A program made the translations under genes and the position numbers. Source: Artemisia argyi (lineage: Eukaryota > Streptophyta > Magnoliopsida > Asterales > Asteraceae). From it: a stretch of 64,000 nucleotides of DNA. Within the stretch, counting starts at the first letter, position 1. Each line of letters opens with the position of its first letter. The stretch spans positions 8,848,487-8,912,486 of the forward strand of contig CM060696.1 in assembly GCA_030686995.1 (NCBI GenBank), written 5' to 3'. The notes under the pieces were generated by a model. The model worked only from the letters and a program-made list of their open reading frames with translations. It was not told the origin of the DNA and did no database searches. This document shows positions 9,921 through 21,505 of this stretch, in pieces.

Positions 9921-11220
9921 GAATGAGTCGAGATGATATGGTTATACATGAGATGTTAAACGAATGAGTCGAGATGATATCGGTATTCATGAGATGTTAA
10001 ACGAATGAGCCGAGATGATATAGTTATACATGAGATGCTAGAAGAATGAGCCAAGATGATATGGTTATACACGAGATGTTAAACGAATTAGCCGAGATGA
10101 TATGTTTATACATGAGATGTTAAACGAATGAGCCTAGATGATATGGTTGTACATGAGATGTTAAACGAATGAGCCGAGATGATATGGTTTTACATGAGAT
10201 GTTAAACGAATGAGCCGAGATGATATGGTTGTACACGAGATGTTAAACGAATGAGCCGAGATGATATGATTATACATGAGATGTTAAACGAATGAGCCGA
10301 GATGATATCGTTATTCACGAGATGTTAAATGAATGAGCCGAGATGATATGCTTATACATGAGATGTTAAACAAATGAGCCGAGATGATATGCTTATACAT
10401 GAGATGCTAAACGAATGAGCTGGGATGATATGGTTATTCACGAGATGTTAAACGAATCAGCCGAGATGATATGATTATACATGAGATGTTAAACGAATGA
10501 GTCGAGATGATATGGTTGTGCATGAGATGTTAAACGAATGAGCCGAGATGATATGGTTTTACATGATATGTTAAACGAATGAGCCAAGATGATATGGTTG
10601 TACACGAGATGTTAAACGAATGAGCCGAGATGATATTATTATACATGAGATGTTAAAGGAATGAGCCGAGATGATATGGTTATACACGAGATGTTAAACG
10701 AATGAGCCGAGATGATATGGTTATACACGAGATGTTAAACGAATGAGCCGATACGATATGATTATACATGAGATGTTAAACGAATGAGCCTAGATGTTAT
10801 GATTATACATGAAATGTTAAACGAATGAGCCGAGATGATATGGTTTTACATGAGATGTTAAACGAATGAGCCGAGATGATATGGTTGTACACGAGATGTT
10901 AAACGAATGAGCCGAGCTGATATGATTATACATGAGATGTTAAACGAATGAGCCGAGATGATATCGTAATTCACGAGATGTTAAATGAATGAGCAGAGAT
11001 GATATGCTTATACATGAGATGTTAAACGAATGAGTTGAGATGATATTGCTATTCACGAGATGTTAAACGAATGAGCCAAGATGATATAGTTATACATGAG
11101 ACAATTTCCCAGAGGTAAACAACTAAATTATTTTCCAGATGATGTAGTTAAACGAATGAGCCGAGATGATATAGTTATACGAATGAGCCGAGATGATATA
11201 GTTATACACGAGATGTTAAA
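9921..11220 (+). repeat. 41-bp minisatellite array, about 30 copies
   Basis: Direct tandem repeats of a 41-bp unit whose landmarks are GAATGAGCCGAGATGATAT, TATACATGAGATG and TTAAAC. Units differ mainly in the middle (GGTTATACATG, GGTTGTACACG, CGTTATTCACG, GGTTTTACATG, GATTATACATG). The same order of variants recurs, so blocks of several units were duplicated. Unit length is not a multiple of three, so the array is not coding. It is interrupted near 11101-11145 by a patch copied from its right flank. Confidence 0.95.
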
Positions 11221-11910
11221 CGGATCGATCTATCTGGTCATGGCCGTTATAGAGTCATAACAGAGGTAAACAACTAAATTATTTTCCAAGCTGTAACAAC
11301 CGACAATTTCCCAAAATTTATTCTACAAGCAAAAATAATTATTTTGATTTCCTTTAGCTTTTAGATCTCTTTGAACTTATTTGGGATTGAGAAACAGTGG
11401 GCATCTTGTTAAAATGTGAACATTATTCAATTATTGAGCCGGCACAACGTAAAACGCGCGAAACGAATCGAATTTTTGCCAATTAAATTGATTTCAAAAT
11501 AGTTATGCATATTTATACTCGTTTTTATCAGAAACATTATTTCGAGAACAATGACGCAAATTTCATAATTTTTCGAGTCAGTTTGGTACGTCAAACGGGG
11601 CCCACGTCGCTTATTTATAAAAGATTATTAAATCATCAAAACTGGTCCTTGTGGTATGATAACCACCCGCCCCTCAATTTTCGACTTATGACAAGTTTAG
11701 TCCCTCGTGAGTATAAAATACCCATTTTAGGGTTATCACTCATAATATCAGACACACACTTCTCCCTATAAATTTCCGGCGCCGCCACTCTTTTCCGACC
11801 AAAAATCCGGCGAGCCCTTTTTCATGCCGCCACGTAGATCGAGACCACGGGAGTAACTCTGGAGCATTAGGAGTGAAGGGGAATTTGTTTGATTCATTTT
11901 GGGTTACCCA
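11221..11910. other. Spacer between minisatellite and GT34 fragment
   Basis: No gene supported. Positions 11258-11320 contain the phrases (CAGAGGTAAACAACTAAATT, ACAATTTCCC) that reappear inside the end of the minisatellite. A sense stretch around 11740-11850 reads like a 5' UTR or promoter (GGCGCCGCCAC, CCACGTAGATCG), but no ORF there matches a family I know. Confidence 0.5.
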
Positions 11911-11914
11911 GCCG

Positions 11915-12050
11915 TGCGCCACCCATACCACGGAAAAGTATCATCCGGGATTGGGTGATGAAAGATGGTCGTTTGTTACTCATTTTGTGGGGTGCAACCG
12001 TGCAAGCCGTGTGGAAGTTATGGGGATTATCTGGTTCAAAGTATTATTCA
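11915..12050 (+). pseudogene. Fragment of a GT34 galactosyltransferase-like gene
   Basis: One frame reads EKYHPGLGDERWSFVTHFVG then CN, and after an 8-bp near-duplication (TGCAA..TGCAA around 11994-12006) another frame continues PCGSYGDY. Together these match the conserved segment of plant GT34 enzymes of the GT6/GT7 type, which transfer galactosyl units in cell-wall synthesis in the Golgi (family knowledge). The downstream part expected in the family, with an AFNFADNQ motif, is absent, and the upstream part is unrecognisable. It is therefore a fragment of about 40 codons with a frameshift, perhaps carried by a transposon. Confidence 0.6.
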
Positions 12051-12236
12051 GACTCGTCATTCTTGAAGCCGCCACAAATGAAAGTATGTATGTTGTGTAT
12101 TAAGGCAGGCGAGGATCTTGATGGGAGCCGAACATACAGGTATTAGATTCTGGGTTTTCTACTTAAAAATTCTGTTTGCTTTGATATTTCCCCTGTTTTA
12201 GTGATGGTAATAATATAATATAGGTGCTATTATTTA

Positions 12237-12266
12237 AAAATAAATAAATAAATAAATAAATAAAAA
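12237..12266. repeat. (AAAT)n microsatellite
   Basis: A short run of AAAT units interrupted at its right end. No function inferred. Confidence 0.9.
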
Positions 12267-12354
12267 ATAATCTTGAAAACCTGCTCTTAAAAAATGATTA
12301 TCTTTATGACTTTATACAAACATGTTCAGTTAATGTATACATATGCTAGGATGC

Positions 12355-12582
12355 TTCTTGTTATAGCTTATTTTAGGCTTATAAGCTTATTTGGTCCGGC
12401 TTAATTTTCATAAGCTCATTTTTAGGCTTAATTTTCAACTTATGAGCTATTAATATGACCTGAATATGGAACATAAGCTCTTACAATGGAAAGTAAGCCG
12501 AGGGATATGAGTTGTGAAGAATAAATCGAACCAAATAAGCTCATTAGCTTGAAAATAAGCTTAAACAAACACCCCCTGCATC
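12355..12582. mobile_element. MITE-like element with ~35-bp inverted ends
   Basis: The left end (GTTATAGCTTATTTTAGGC..., from about 12360) and the reverse complement of the right end (GTTTAAGCTTATTTTCAAGC..., to about 12566) match over roughly 35 bp, both running into AGCTTATTTGGT. The right terminus continues to a GGGTGTTTGTTT-type end, common in plant hAT-like MITEs. The left terminus is eroded and no clear target duplication was found. Confidence 0.5.
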
Positions 12583-13560
12583 TACATATAACGTTAATTC
12601 TTGTATAAAAAGGGTTTAGTACTTACAATTTTGTGGAAATATTATAGGTATGATTTGGTTCATTGGTTGGATAGACTCAAGTGTTGTCAATGTTTGTGAA
12701 TCAAGTCTATTTAGATGCTGTGATTGCTTTCCAATACAAGGATGTGGTAGCTTTATAGTCTCATAGCCAAAAGTTTGAGCAACTCAAGAAAAAACTAGCT
12801 TTAACCCCTCAAGAAAAGCGGCAGGTGAGAGACAATTTATTTTATACTTCGTATGAGACCTGAAGTCATCTTTTGGTGATTGAGATGTACCAATAAGTAC
12901 ACGAACGGGGACAAATCAAATAATACGTTGGTATTTTATGCAAAACTAAGTTCTAATTGACTAATTTCATTTTATTTTGGTCATTTGAATTCACTGATTT
13001 TTTTGTCTTCGATTACTTTGCTTGCTGTATGGATATGTTAGGTTTCGTTACTTTGTCTTGGTCTCGACATTACGAGACACCACAAGGGTGGTTATTAGGT
13101 CCTGGTTCAAGAACAAACACACCCACTTAAGGTTCAGTTTGGCTCGGTTGTGTTATGAACATTTGGATTTAAGTAGCAAAATATAATTAGCCCTCCATGA
13201 GCAGGGTGAACAATTGCAGACTGTGTTGGTGCAACTATAGCATGGCCTTGTCCCTTTATCTCGGTATGTCTTTGTTAAACTTGTGATACCAATAATTTTA
13301 ATAACATGGAGCTTAATGCTTATACATGGATGTTTATTTTTAGGTGGTCCGTGAGGATTGAGAAAGGATGCATGAGGACCCCGGACTAAGCTTCTTGTTG
13401 CTTTAATTTCTTGTTTAATGTTACAAACTTTATGTTGGATAATGTCTATTCCTTATTTATCTTTAGTGCTTTTGTTACGACAATTGCTTATTTGAAACAC
13501 AATTTCATTTTATTCATTTAATAATTAGTTGATGTTTTATTCATATCGTAAAATAGAGTG
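12583..13560. other. No gene recognised
   Basis: About 1 kb with no ORF or repeat I can assign. It may be interior of the CACTA element whose right end lies at 14565, but no transposase motif was seen. Confidence 0.5.
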
Positions 13561-14565
13561 TGCATGCTGAAAATAGCGTCCTATAATAAGACTTGTTACG
13601 ACTTTGAAATTGTCCTATTAAACTTATTAAGCGTCACAACAATTACCCTTTAAGGACGCTTAACATTGTAAAAGTGTCCTAATATGTTGTTATTAGGACG
13701 TTATTTAGGTTGTTAATAGACATTTTATACGACCAAAAAATTGGTTTCATAATAATCTTTGAGATATTAGAACCCTTTTTTTGGTGCTAAAGTAGCTATA
13801 ATGTTATATGATAAGCGTCCTAACAATAATCTTTTAAGTACGCTTGTATGTGTATCAAAAGATTAAAATTAGGTAACCACATGTTAGAACATTGTAAAAG
13901 TGTCCTAATATGTTGTTATTAGGACCTTATTTGGTTGTTCATAGACATATTATGCGACCAAAAAATTGGTTTCATAATCGTATTTGGGATATTAGGACCC
14001 TTTTCTTGGTGTTAAAGTAACTATAATGGTATATGATAACCGTCCTAAGAATTAACATTTAAGGACGCTTGTATGTGTATCAAAAGATTAAAAGTAGGTT
14101 ACCACATGTTAGAACATTGTAAAAGTATCCTAATATGTTTTTATTAGGACATTATTTGGGTTGTTTATAGACCTATTATGCGACCATAAAATTGGTATCA
14201 TAATCTTATTTGAGTTATTAGGACCCTTTTCTTGGTTGCTAAAATAGCTATGATGTTACATCATAAGCGTTCTAACAATACTTTTAAGGACGTTTTTATG
14301 TGTCTCAAAAGATTAAAAATAAGTAATCACATGTTAAAACAATGTAAAAGTGTCCTAATATGGTGTTATTAGGACGCTATTTGTGTTGTTCATAGACATA
14401 TAATACGACCATAAAATTGGTTTCATAAGGGTTAGCACGCTTTGGACCTATTACAACCGCCTTACATGAAACGCTTTCATCCTTGGTCCTATTAAATGAA
14501 CGGTCCTAAAAAGTACCATTTTATGACGCTTATGGGGGTCCTAAAAAGCCACTTTTCTTGTAGTG
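13561..14565 (-). mobile_element. CACTA (En/Spm) transposon, one end only
   Basis: The minus strand starting at 14565 reads CACTACAAGAAAAGTGGC, the classical terminus of plant CACTA elements. The adjacent kilobase holds subterminal repeats with AGCGTCCTAA / TTAGGACGCT-like motifs, as expected for transposase-binding subterminal regions. The opposite CACTACAAG end was not found in the window, so the left limit given is arbitrary. The element end abuts the broken 3' LTR of B. Confidence 0.7.
13661..14440 (+). repeat. Four ~225-bp tandem repeats
   Basis: Units begin with ACATTGTAAAAGTGTCCTAA-like sequence at about 13664, 13889, 14114 and 14340. They share GTTGTTATTAGGAC, a region with GACCAAAAAATTGGTTTCAT and a TATCAAAAGATTAAA block. 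They form the subterminal region of the CACTA element. Confidence 0.85.
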
Positions 14566-16412
14566 AATGCTGCAATAACAACTAGAAAACACAAATACCA
14601 TAATTAACTGACCTAATCCAAACATCCCTTATTGCAAACTGAAACACTAGAACTTGATTTCTAAGCAAATCAAAACTCAACCTCTGATTAACTCTTATCC
14701 AACAATCCAACACAGAAATCAGAAACCTACTAACTACACCAGAAACACAGAACACAAGCACTAAATTGCACAGATCTAAATAATCAGCAAATGACAGAAG
14801 CATAAACTCAAACTACTCAATCTAAACTAAAATGATGAAAACTATTATTATAACTAAACAACAACTAATATTCAGAAATTAATAATAAGAAACAGAATCA
14901 AATACTACTTCTATTAATTATGCAAAAATAGAGAAAACTTAAATGAATACTTACAAACTTAATCCCCCTTAGCTCAACAGAGGGGGTTCACTATGCGTGC
15001 CTGTCTTTAAGACAGGCCAAATGCTCCTCTTGGCTGTCTCTTAACTCCACAAATAAGCTAAATGCTTATTGAAATAATCAATTGACCACAAATTGACCAA
15101 GCAATATTTAAGCACAATTGAAAAAAAAAATTAAACCAAACACCAACTGAAATTATGAAGTACTAAAAACGTATTTGAAATAACTAAATACTGAAAAGTA
15201 AATTGCAATGTAATTGACTGAAAATAGAATTCTATTGAACTTTAAATCTGAGTACAATGCTTGAAAAATGAGAAATTACAAATAAAAACTGAAATTAAGT
15301 ACTGAATTTAAAATGGCAAGAAAATTAAATTCATCAAAATTCTTCAAAGACATGAAAAATTGGACACTATTACATGAGTGAGGAGAGGGGATTATATAGC
15401 CAGCTGAGAGGTGAGGTCTTTATAGTCCAGGCTGGCAATCCTCACCTTCTTGTGTTTCTCTGGATGAATATGAACCCTTGGATACGCCTTGGCCCCCAAT
15501 CTTCTGTCTCAACCATTGGATTAATTGATTGATGTGACTTGATCCTCCGTGTGTTAAATCATTGGACCACATGTCCTTTCTGGCACATTCCTGACATGTG
15601 CATGAGATTCTAGAATTACCCAATCATTGGGTAATTATTGGTACGAGGGTAAATTGGTGGGAAATGGTAATTAGGGTTCATGGGCTACAGTGAAATCTAG
15701 GAATGGTTAAAATTGGGGGGCGGGAATTGATTTTAGGATTGTTATTAATTTGTTTCGTTGACCGGTTGTATGGGTTTTGATGTGGGTTTGACCGGGTTTA
15801 GGGGGTAGTGGTGGGCTGGGTAAAGGTGGTCGGCTTTGATAACTTGGGCTTTTGGGATTATGGATTATTTATTTTTGTGGATCCGGTTGTATCAGTTTAG
15901 GATTAGGCTTTGTAATCTTTAAGCTTAGAATTACCAAGGACCATTTGTGTAATTCTGTAATCTTAAGGGACCAAATATGTTATTTCTTCAAAATTAATTC
16001 CAAGGGCTTTTCTTGACTTTCTTTGATTCTTGGAGGACCACTTATTGACTTTACTTGAATATTTCTTAAAGGGACCTCTTTTGTCAATTTCTGAAAGTGC
16101 AGGGACTAAAATCGCCAACTCTTCAAACTTTGACCAGGGACCAACTATGCAACTTTGAGATTTCCTGAGGACTTCTTATGACATTTTGAGCTTTCTTTTG
16201 TCATTTTGCTTTCCCGGCACCGGCTTTTGACCTTTTTCCATTCTCGTGCTCGTTTTTTGTCAGTTTTGGCTTTGTTTCCGTTCATTTTTCACATATCCAT
16301 ACCTGCACATACACAAATACAAAAACATATGTTCTCTTGGCATATTTGGTTAGTATTTGGTATTTTTGGTCTGATTTTAGCCTAAAAAGGATGTGTGAAA
16401 AAGCACACATCA
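14566..16412 (-). repeat. B 3' LTR, truncated
   Basis: Closely matches 32013-33848. On the minus strand it starts TGATGTGTGC right after the polypurine tract and breaks off at 14566 against the CACTA terminus. A TATA-like ATTATATAG stands at 15391-15399 and the conserved R/U5 hairpin at 14999-15017. Confidence 0.9.
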
Positions 16413-16452
16413 AAATCCCCCAGACTAAGGTATTGCCGTGCCCTCACGCAAT
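16413..16452 (-). other. B 3' polypurine tract with upstream hairpin
   Basis: On the minus strand the tract reads CTTAGTCTGGGGGATTT directly before the LTR. Upstream, 16452-16432 folds as ATTGCGTG-AGGG-CACGGCAAT with one bulged base. This is the plus-strand priming site for reverse transcription (family knowledge). Confidence 0.75.
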
Positions 16453-17845
16453 GTCATCACCTCACGCTTAAAAGATAAATAATTTCAAAACCTCTCTTTA
16501 CTGACGTTGTAAAGTAGCAATGATGTTCAAGAGAGATAGTATAATCATTTATTCTCAAAAATGCTCCGTTTTCCGATTTTCATGAATAACAACTACAACT
16601 ACTATTTTTGTACTTTTTCATTTATATATGTGATGGTTTGCCTTGACTTTCATTATCAATTCTTATCTGTTCATAATTTTCAGGGTCAACGAGTAGAAAC
16701 ACTTCTCACAGAGAAGAGACCGTACGGATAAAAATCGTCATACTTGATTTTTCACAAGCTCCCAAACTAAGCGTAAAATCGAGATCATTATTTATCCACA
16801 AGTTAGATGCTAACACTACCCACAAAAGTTAATTGTGTATTACCTCTTGTTCCCAGGTCCTAAGTTTTGTATCTCAAGATTTTAATTTGTGAGAAATGAA
16901 TTGCTTCATATTTTCTCGTTTTGATAGTTATTAGTCCGATAAGAGCACAAAATTTGAACGCTAAGTAGTTTCCAAATGTTCCCTCGAAAATCCCTGGATA
17001 CAGAAATCGGGTCCACATGAAGGTCTCTGATTTAACACGATTTGTGGAGGTCCCCCTTTTTATTTACGACCTAGACATACCATGTTTGATACCCGAAACG
17101 GAAGCTTTTGATTAGGGAAACCCCCGGAGTCGAAGCTTGGCATTTTTGCATAATCATAAGCGCTTTAATAATACTTTGGTCCTTAGTCCTTTATTTCTTT
17201 TACAATCAACGGTTTATGAGCCACCAAGATGTAAGAGCTTTATTATGAGTTTGGATTTCTATCCGCTGCCTTTTTTTATAGCTTTGGATTCCTCTGCCTT
17301 TTTATTTGGCTTTGGACTATTATTATTGATATTCATAATTATATGCCAAACCCCGAGTCCTACGGCCTTTACTAAGATCACAACATCGGCTGCGAACTGG
17401 CAAGATGCAATAGTCTATTTCACCGTAACACTGGCAGTACCCCTATGTGTTCCAAACCCCCATATGCAGAGATTTTGTTGGGAACGGAAAAAAAACTAAG
17501 TATTGCCCAAACCGTATACCCTTAATTAATCCTTGAAATCTATTATTATTAGTGTGCAAGCTTGTGGGAACAAGGAGGCCACAAGTACCTTTCGTGGGCT
17601 CTAAAGAGATCCAACTACTCCACGTTTAGCACGAAAATTCTAAATAAACTCTATCATTCCTCGATCTCCGCAAATTTAAAATCCCAAGTAATGAGATCCG
17701 CGGATGCTTAGCCATAATCTATTGATTATTTTGGTTAAGGGAGACGAGCTAGGGCTCAACACGCCCGGTCAAGTCGAAACATTTATTTCTACTCTCGCCG
17801 GTAGGAAAGTCAAAACAAGGTGTCAAATCTTATTATTCATATCAT

Positions 17846-17942
<97 letters not shown>

Positions 17943-18452
17943 CATTTTTCATTTTTTTTTACAATAAAGAGGTGAAAAAAATTTAAAATTTTTGGTCGAA
18001 AACGGAGTTGCGTAAGTTAACAGCTCAGACGATGGTACAGGTCAAATCGAATCGAAGATTCACCCCCCAGACTAAAGTGAAACATTGTCCTCAATGTTTT
18101 AAGGGTACGGGTAGTCTACGTAAAATCTAAGGCCGTTTATTAAGTATGCCAAGAGATAAACGTTAGTCGATAAGATTTTGGATATGGCGAATTTCCGAAA
18201 GAGCAGCGAAGGATGAGACTCGAGTGGAGAGAACGACAAACCACGAGCACGAGAGTCCTCAAACTTCGGGGAAATTCCTGAACATTCATAAACAACCACG
18301 AAAACACGAGTTTGGAAAGGGTCGCCCCCCTCACGTCACGTTACTTAAGAAAATAGAAAATAAAGAAGATGAAAATGGATAAGCATGGGGTGCCTCCCAC
18401 GAAGCGCTTGTTTTTGTTCACTGAGTCACATGAGCTTGACTCGATCCCCGAA
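16453..18452 (-). other. B 3' non-coding region
   Basis: Two kilobases with no supportable gene; the 120-codon open frame at 17137-17499 has no family resemblance and runs against the element. The region holds an internal purine tract (18061-18077) next to a perfect 8-bp hairpin at 18080-18099 (stem AAACATTG/CAATGTTT, loop AGGA on the minus strand), and at 18384-18410 a minus-strand block reading GCGCTTCGTGGGAGGCACCC, close to the A1 block at 3237. Confidence 0.65.
17849..17940. repeat. (TA)n microsatellite
   Basis: An uninterrupted run of about 46 TA units in the 3' non-coding part of B. Confidence 0.97.
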
Positions 18453-20192
18453 TTAATTCGTCCTTGGGGAGAGCAGATGGAACGGACAACTGGCACAAAC
18501 GGAGATGCCGGGGTCAAAGACGGTATCCTCACTCCCGGTGGAGTGGAAAAGTGAAGAAATGAGGGGATAAGTAAAGAATAGTTTAAACACTCGGATGATA
18601 AAAGAAAATTCAAGTTCAAAATCACGGGTGGGTTGGGTGGGTAAAATATCAAGCATAGGAACATCATGTTCGGAAATCTCGTCCACCACACCAAAAATAT
18701 CTTCATTCACATCGAGCTCAAAATCTACGTCGGGTGGTTTCGCGGGTGGACGAGAAAATGGTAAATCGGAATTAATACTTCTTTGAACGTCATTCTCGTC
18801 ATTCTCAATACCCAGTGGTATCAAGTCATCCACAGCAAGAAATCGATCAACATCCTCTAAAAAGGGTCACGTGACGGATTATCGAAAATAAGTTCAAAAT
18901 CGATCACAAAATCAAAACGCTCATAATCTGGAAGAGAGATATCAGCATGAATAGTGGGATTGCCACTACTCGTCTCTTCAAATCGAAAAATTTCAAGCTC
19001 GGGTAAGAAATCACTATCCATATCGGGGATAGGAAATGAAGTCGGAGGATCTTTCAACGCCTCGATCTTAGAAATGAGAAGATTGATATTAAATAATTTT
19101 TCACGGAGAGCTTCATCTTGGATTTCTGTAACTTCTTCATCATTCTCTTCTTCTAAGCTGACGAGCTCAGAAGGTAATTCGTCTACATAGTCGATGTCTC
19201 CACAAGATATAGCATCGTCATTGTCAAAATCGGAGAACGTCTCAACACAATTATTCGTATTATCAATCGGAGATAACTCACATTCTTCAGCCGTATCAAA
19301 AACATAGTTCTCAAAATCGGGTAAAGAATCCTGGAGTTCGGGCTCCAAAGGATCTGACGGCTTATCAATCTTAGTTGAAATAGAATCATTGTTATCAAGA
19401 AAAGTATCGACTTTTTCCAAAACGGGATCACTTCCCTCATCTGGTGTGAGAGAAGGATGAGAAGAGTCGGGAGTAATTGATTCAAATCTCGAAAAACATC
19501 TTGAAGAATCCGGAGGTGGGACAAGTGGTGTGCTCTCAGAGCTAGGAATTTCCATCACTTCCGTTATGGTCTCCGGTTCTTTTTCGTGAAGATTAGGTAA
19601 ATCATTTCTTCTAAACACCGTTTTAAGCTCAACACGTTTGCTTGACGAACTCTTAACCGTAAATCGAGAAAGGTTAGGATCAAATCTTGAAGGATTAGGA
19701 ACAATTGATTCTTGGACAACCGTAGGTTGGACGTATTTAGCACTTTCATTGTCAGTGGAAAGTACCGAGTCCTTTGTCACCTCGGTTTCGCGTTCCATTT
19801 CCCTCACCGGAGAGGGAGTAAGAACCGATGGTTCATCATAATCAACACGAATTTTTGCAATTTTTGATGAGACGTAAAGTTTTTCCATTTTTATTTTAAA
19901 AGCCTTACGTTTAATGAAATCATCGTCGAAAGATGTCATAGAACAATCTTCATTATTTAAAGGTTCACAAGACGGAGTGGGATTAATCGTAGAATTTTCT
20001 TCTTTATAAAGCTCATTTTCATCACTCTTAATGGTGTTAACTTGTTCTTTCACACGAATTACCTCTTTAAAAAGATCTAATAACTCGGTAAAGTTATTTT
20101 GAGCAGTCATCATTTTAAGAATCTCATTCTGAACCGTGAGAATCGTATTGTATTGTGGAGGTTGGTCGTGATAATTATTGTCATAAGGAAAC
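18453..20192 (-). pseudogene. Element B acidic ORF, C-terminal part (frameshifted)
   Basis: The main open frame starts upstream at the H insertion point and runs to 18857, then continues in another frame from about 18850 to 18453. It contains an early coiled-coil-like stretch (MMTAQNNFTELLDLFKEVIR), an EMERETEVTKDSV segment that I know from gag-pro regions of Asteraceae Gypsy elements, and long acidic tracts. Family hallmarks near the end are SSGNPTIHADISLPDYERFD, LPFSRPPAKPPDV and TGSEDTVFDPGIS, which recur in annotated Tanacetum retroelement proteins. The break is a one-base shift in a run of T near 18853. There are no polymerase motifs. The start lies beyond H, so this is the second half of the ORF beginning near 29610. 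Confidence 0.7.
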
Positions 20193-20734
20193 TGTCACAC
20201 CCCCAAGATCGGGTCCAGCGGAAGCATACATGTAGCTGGGGTGTAACTCAATCGGTATCACAACACAAGTACAAAAATGGTTTTCACTTTAATCATTTAG
20301 AATAAAATAGTTAAGTCAAAAATATTATATTTACATGGTTAAAAGTAGTGCGGAAGTAGGCCCTTAAAATAGTTTTAAACGGTCCCCATATAAAAATCAG
20401 AGTCTTCTATGACCATGCCATGCCCTGCCAAAACCTCCTGTAGCGTGCCATTGCTTAAAACCTGAAAATACATGCTAAAGTGTCAACACGAGGTTGGTGA
20501 GTTCATAGAGTTTGTTTAACAAATAATGCCTATAGAGAAATGATCGCCCAGCAAAGGCATTGTAAATCCACTCAGTTGCAAGTCCCGCCATAAGAGACTT
20601 GTAACCTGTGTGTTTACAACCCACTGCCAAATGTATTAAAGTCTACGTGAACAAAAGTAATAATGGTATCCAAATTCCCAGATAAACATAGCAAAATGGC
20701 TATATAAATAATTCAATCAATGAGGTTATATCAA

Positions 20735-20845
20735 CAATGCTGACAATGTCGCCAGATAAATAATGCTGACAATGTCGCCAAATAACTAACACTGACAATG
20801 TCGCCAGAGAACTAATACTGACAATGTCGCCAGAGAACTAATATA
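20735..20845. repeat. Four ~27-bp tandem repeats in H LTR
   Basis: Each unit contains CTGACAATGTCGCC followed by AGATAAATAAT- or AGAGAACTAAT-like spacers. The same array is present in the other LTR at about 26692-26800 with two substitutions, one of which changes a CTGAC to CTGGC. Confidence 0.9.
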
Positions 20846-21422
20846 ATAATGTTTAAGAGACAAGTCACATGAAATACAGGTAATCAAGCATACCAATGAA
20901 ATGTAGGTAATCAACCAGGTAAAGCAAGGAATGCATTTAAGTAAAACGAGCATGTATTCTCCCCCAAAGAGTTTGCAAAATAATTAAAAAGTAGGGGCTA
21001 TGACTCACCTGGAGCGATAGCTACGATGACAAGAATGGATACACTGAAATGAGGCACGATCTCTGACCGCAACCTAATATGAGTAATAACGATCTACCTT
21101 AGATCATGACGTGATGAAATGAATGCACGTGCACATGATGCCTATACCACTCGTAACTTGGAAATACTAGTTATCGTCATAGTAAAATAGTTTCCATACT
21201 TAGGAAAAATAAGTCCAAATATAGAAGTATATAACTTGTCGTATTATCTTGTATGAAAATGTTAGCGTTATATTCCTCGTATCGAAAATCTTAGAATAAC
21301 GTCGTTAAGTCGTATAAATATTCCCTTGGGTCATACGTATTCATTTGTTAAGAATATAGTCCTTAGTACCATTTCTAGAAAATATACCATTTAGTACGTA
21401 AGTTATTATTTTTATTTGTGGC

Positions 21423-21425
<3 letters not shown>

Positions 21426-21502
<77 letters not shown>
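21426..21502. repeat. (TA)n microsatellite in H 3' LTR
   Basis: About 38 TA units here against only ~9 at the same place in the other LTR (27382-27400). This accounts for the 58-bp LTR length difference. Confidence 0.97.

Positions 21503-21505
<3 letters not shown>

Noticed and set aside
9921..11220. CRISPR-like appearance of regularly repeated units
   Set aside because: The units are contiguous 41-bp tandem copies without unique spacers, and the genome context is plant. It is a minisatellite.
14582..14803. 73-codon ORF repeated at 32029-32250
   Set aside because: Duplicate only because both lie in the B LTRs; no known domain.
17137..17499. 120-codon open frame on the plus strand
   Set aside because: It lies in the 3' non-coding part of B, against the element's orientation, and shows no family motif; hydrophobic runs come from T-rich sequence.
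17704..17967. ORF made of alternating I and Y
   Set aside because: Pure translation of a TA microsatellite. The same applies to ORFs at 49940-50134, 52848-53118 and 53228-53449.
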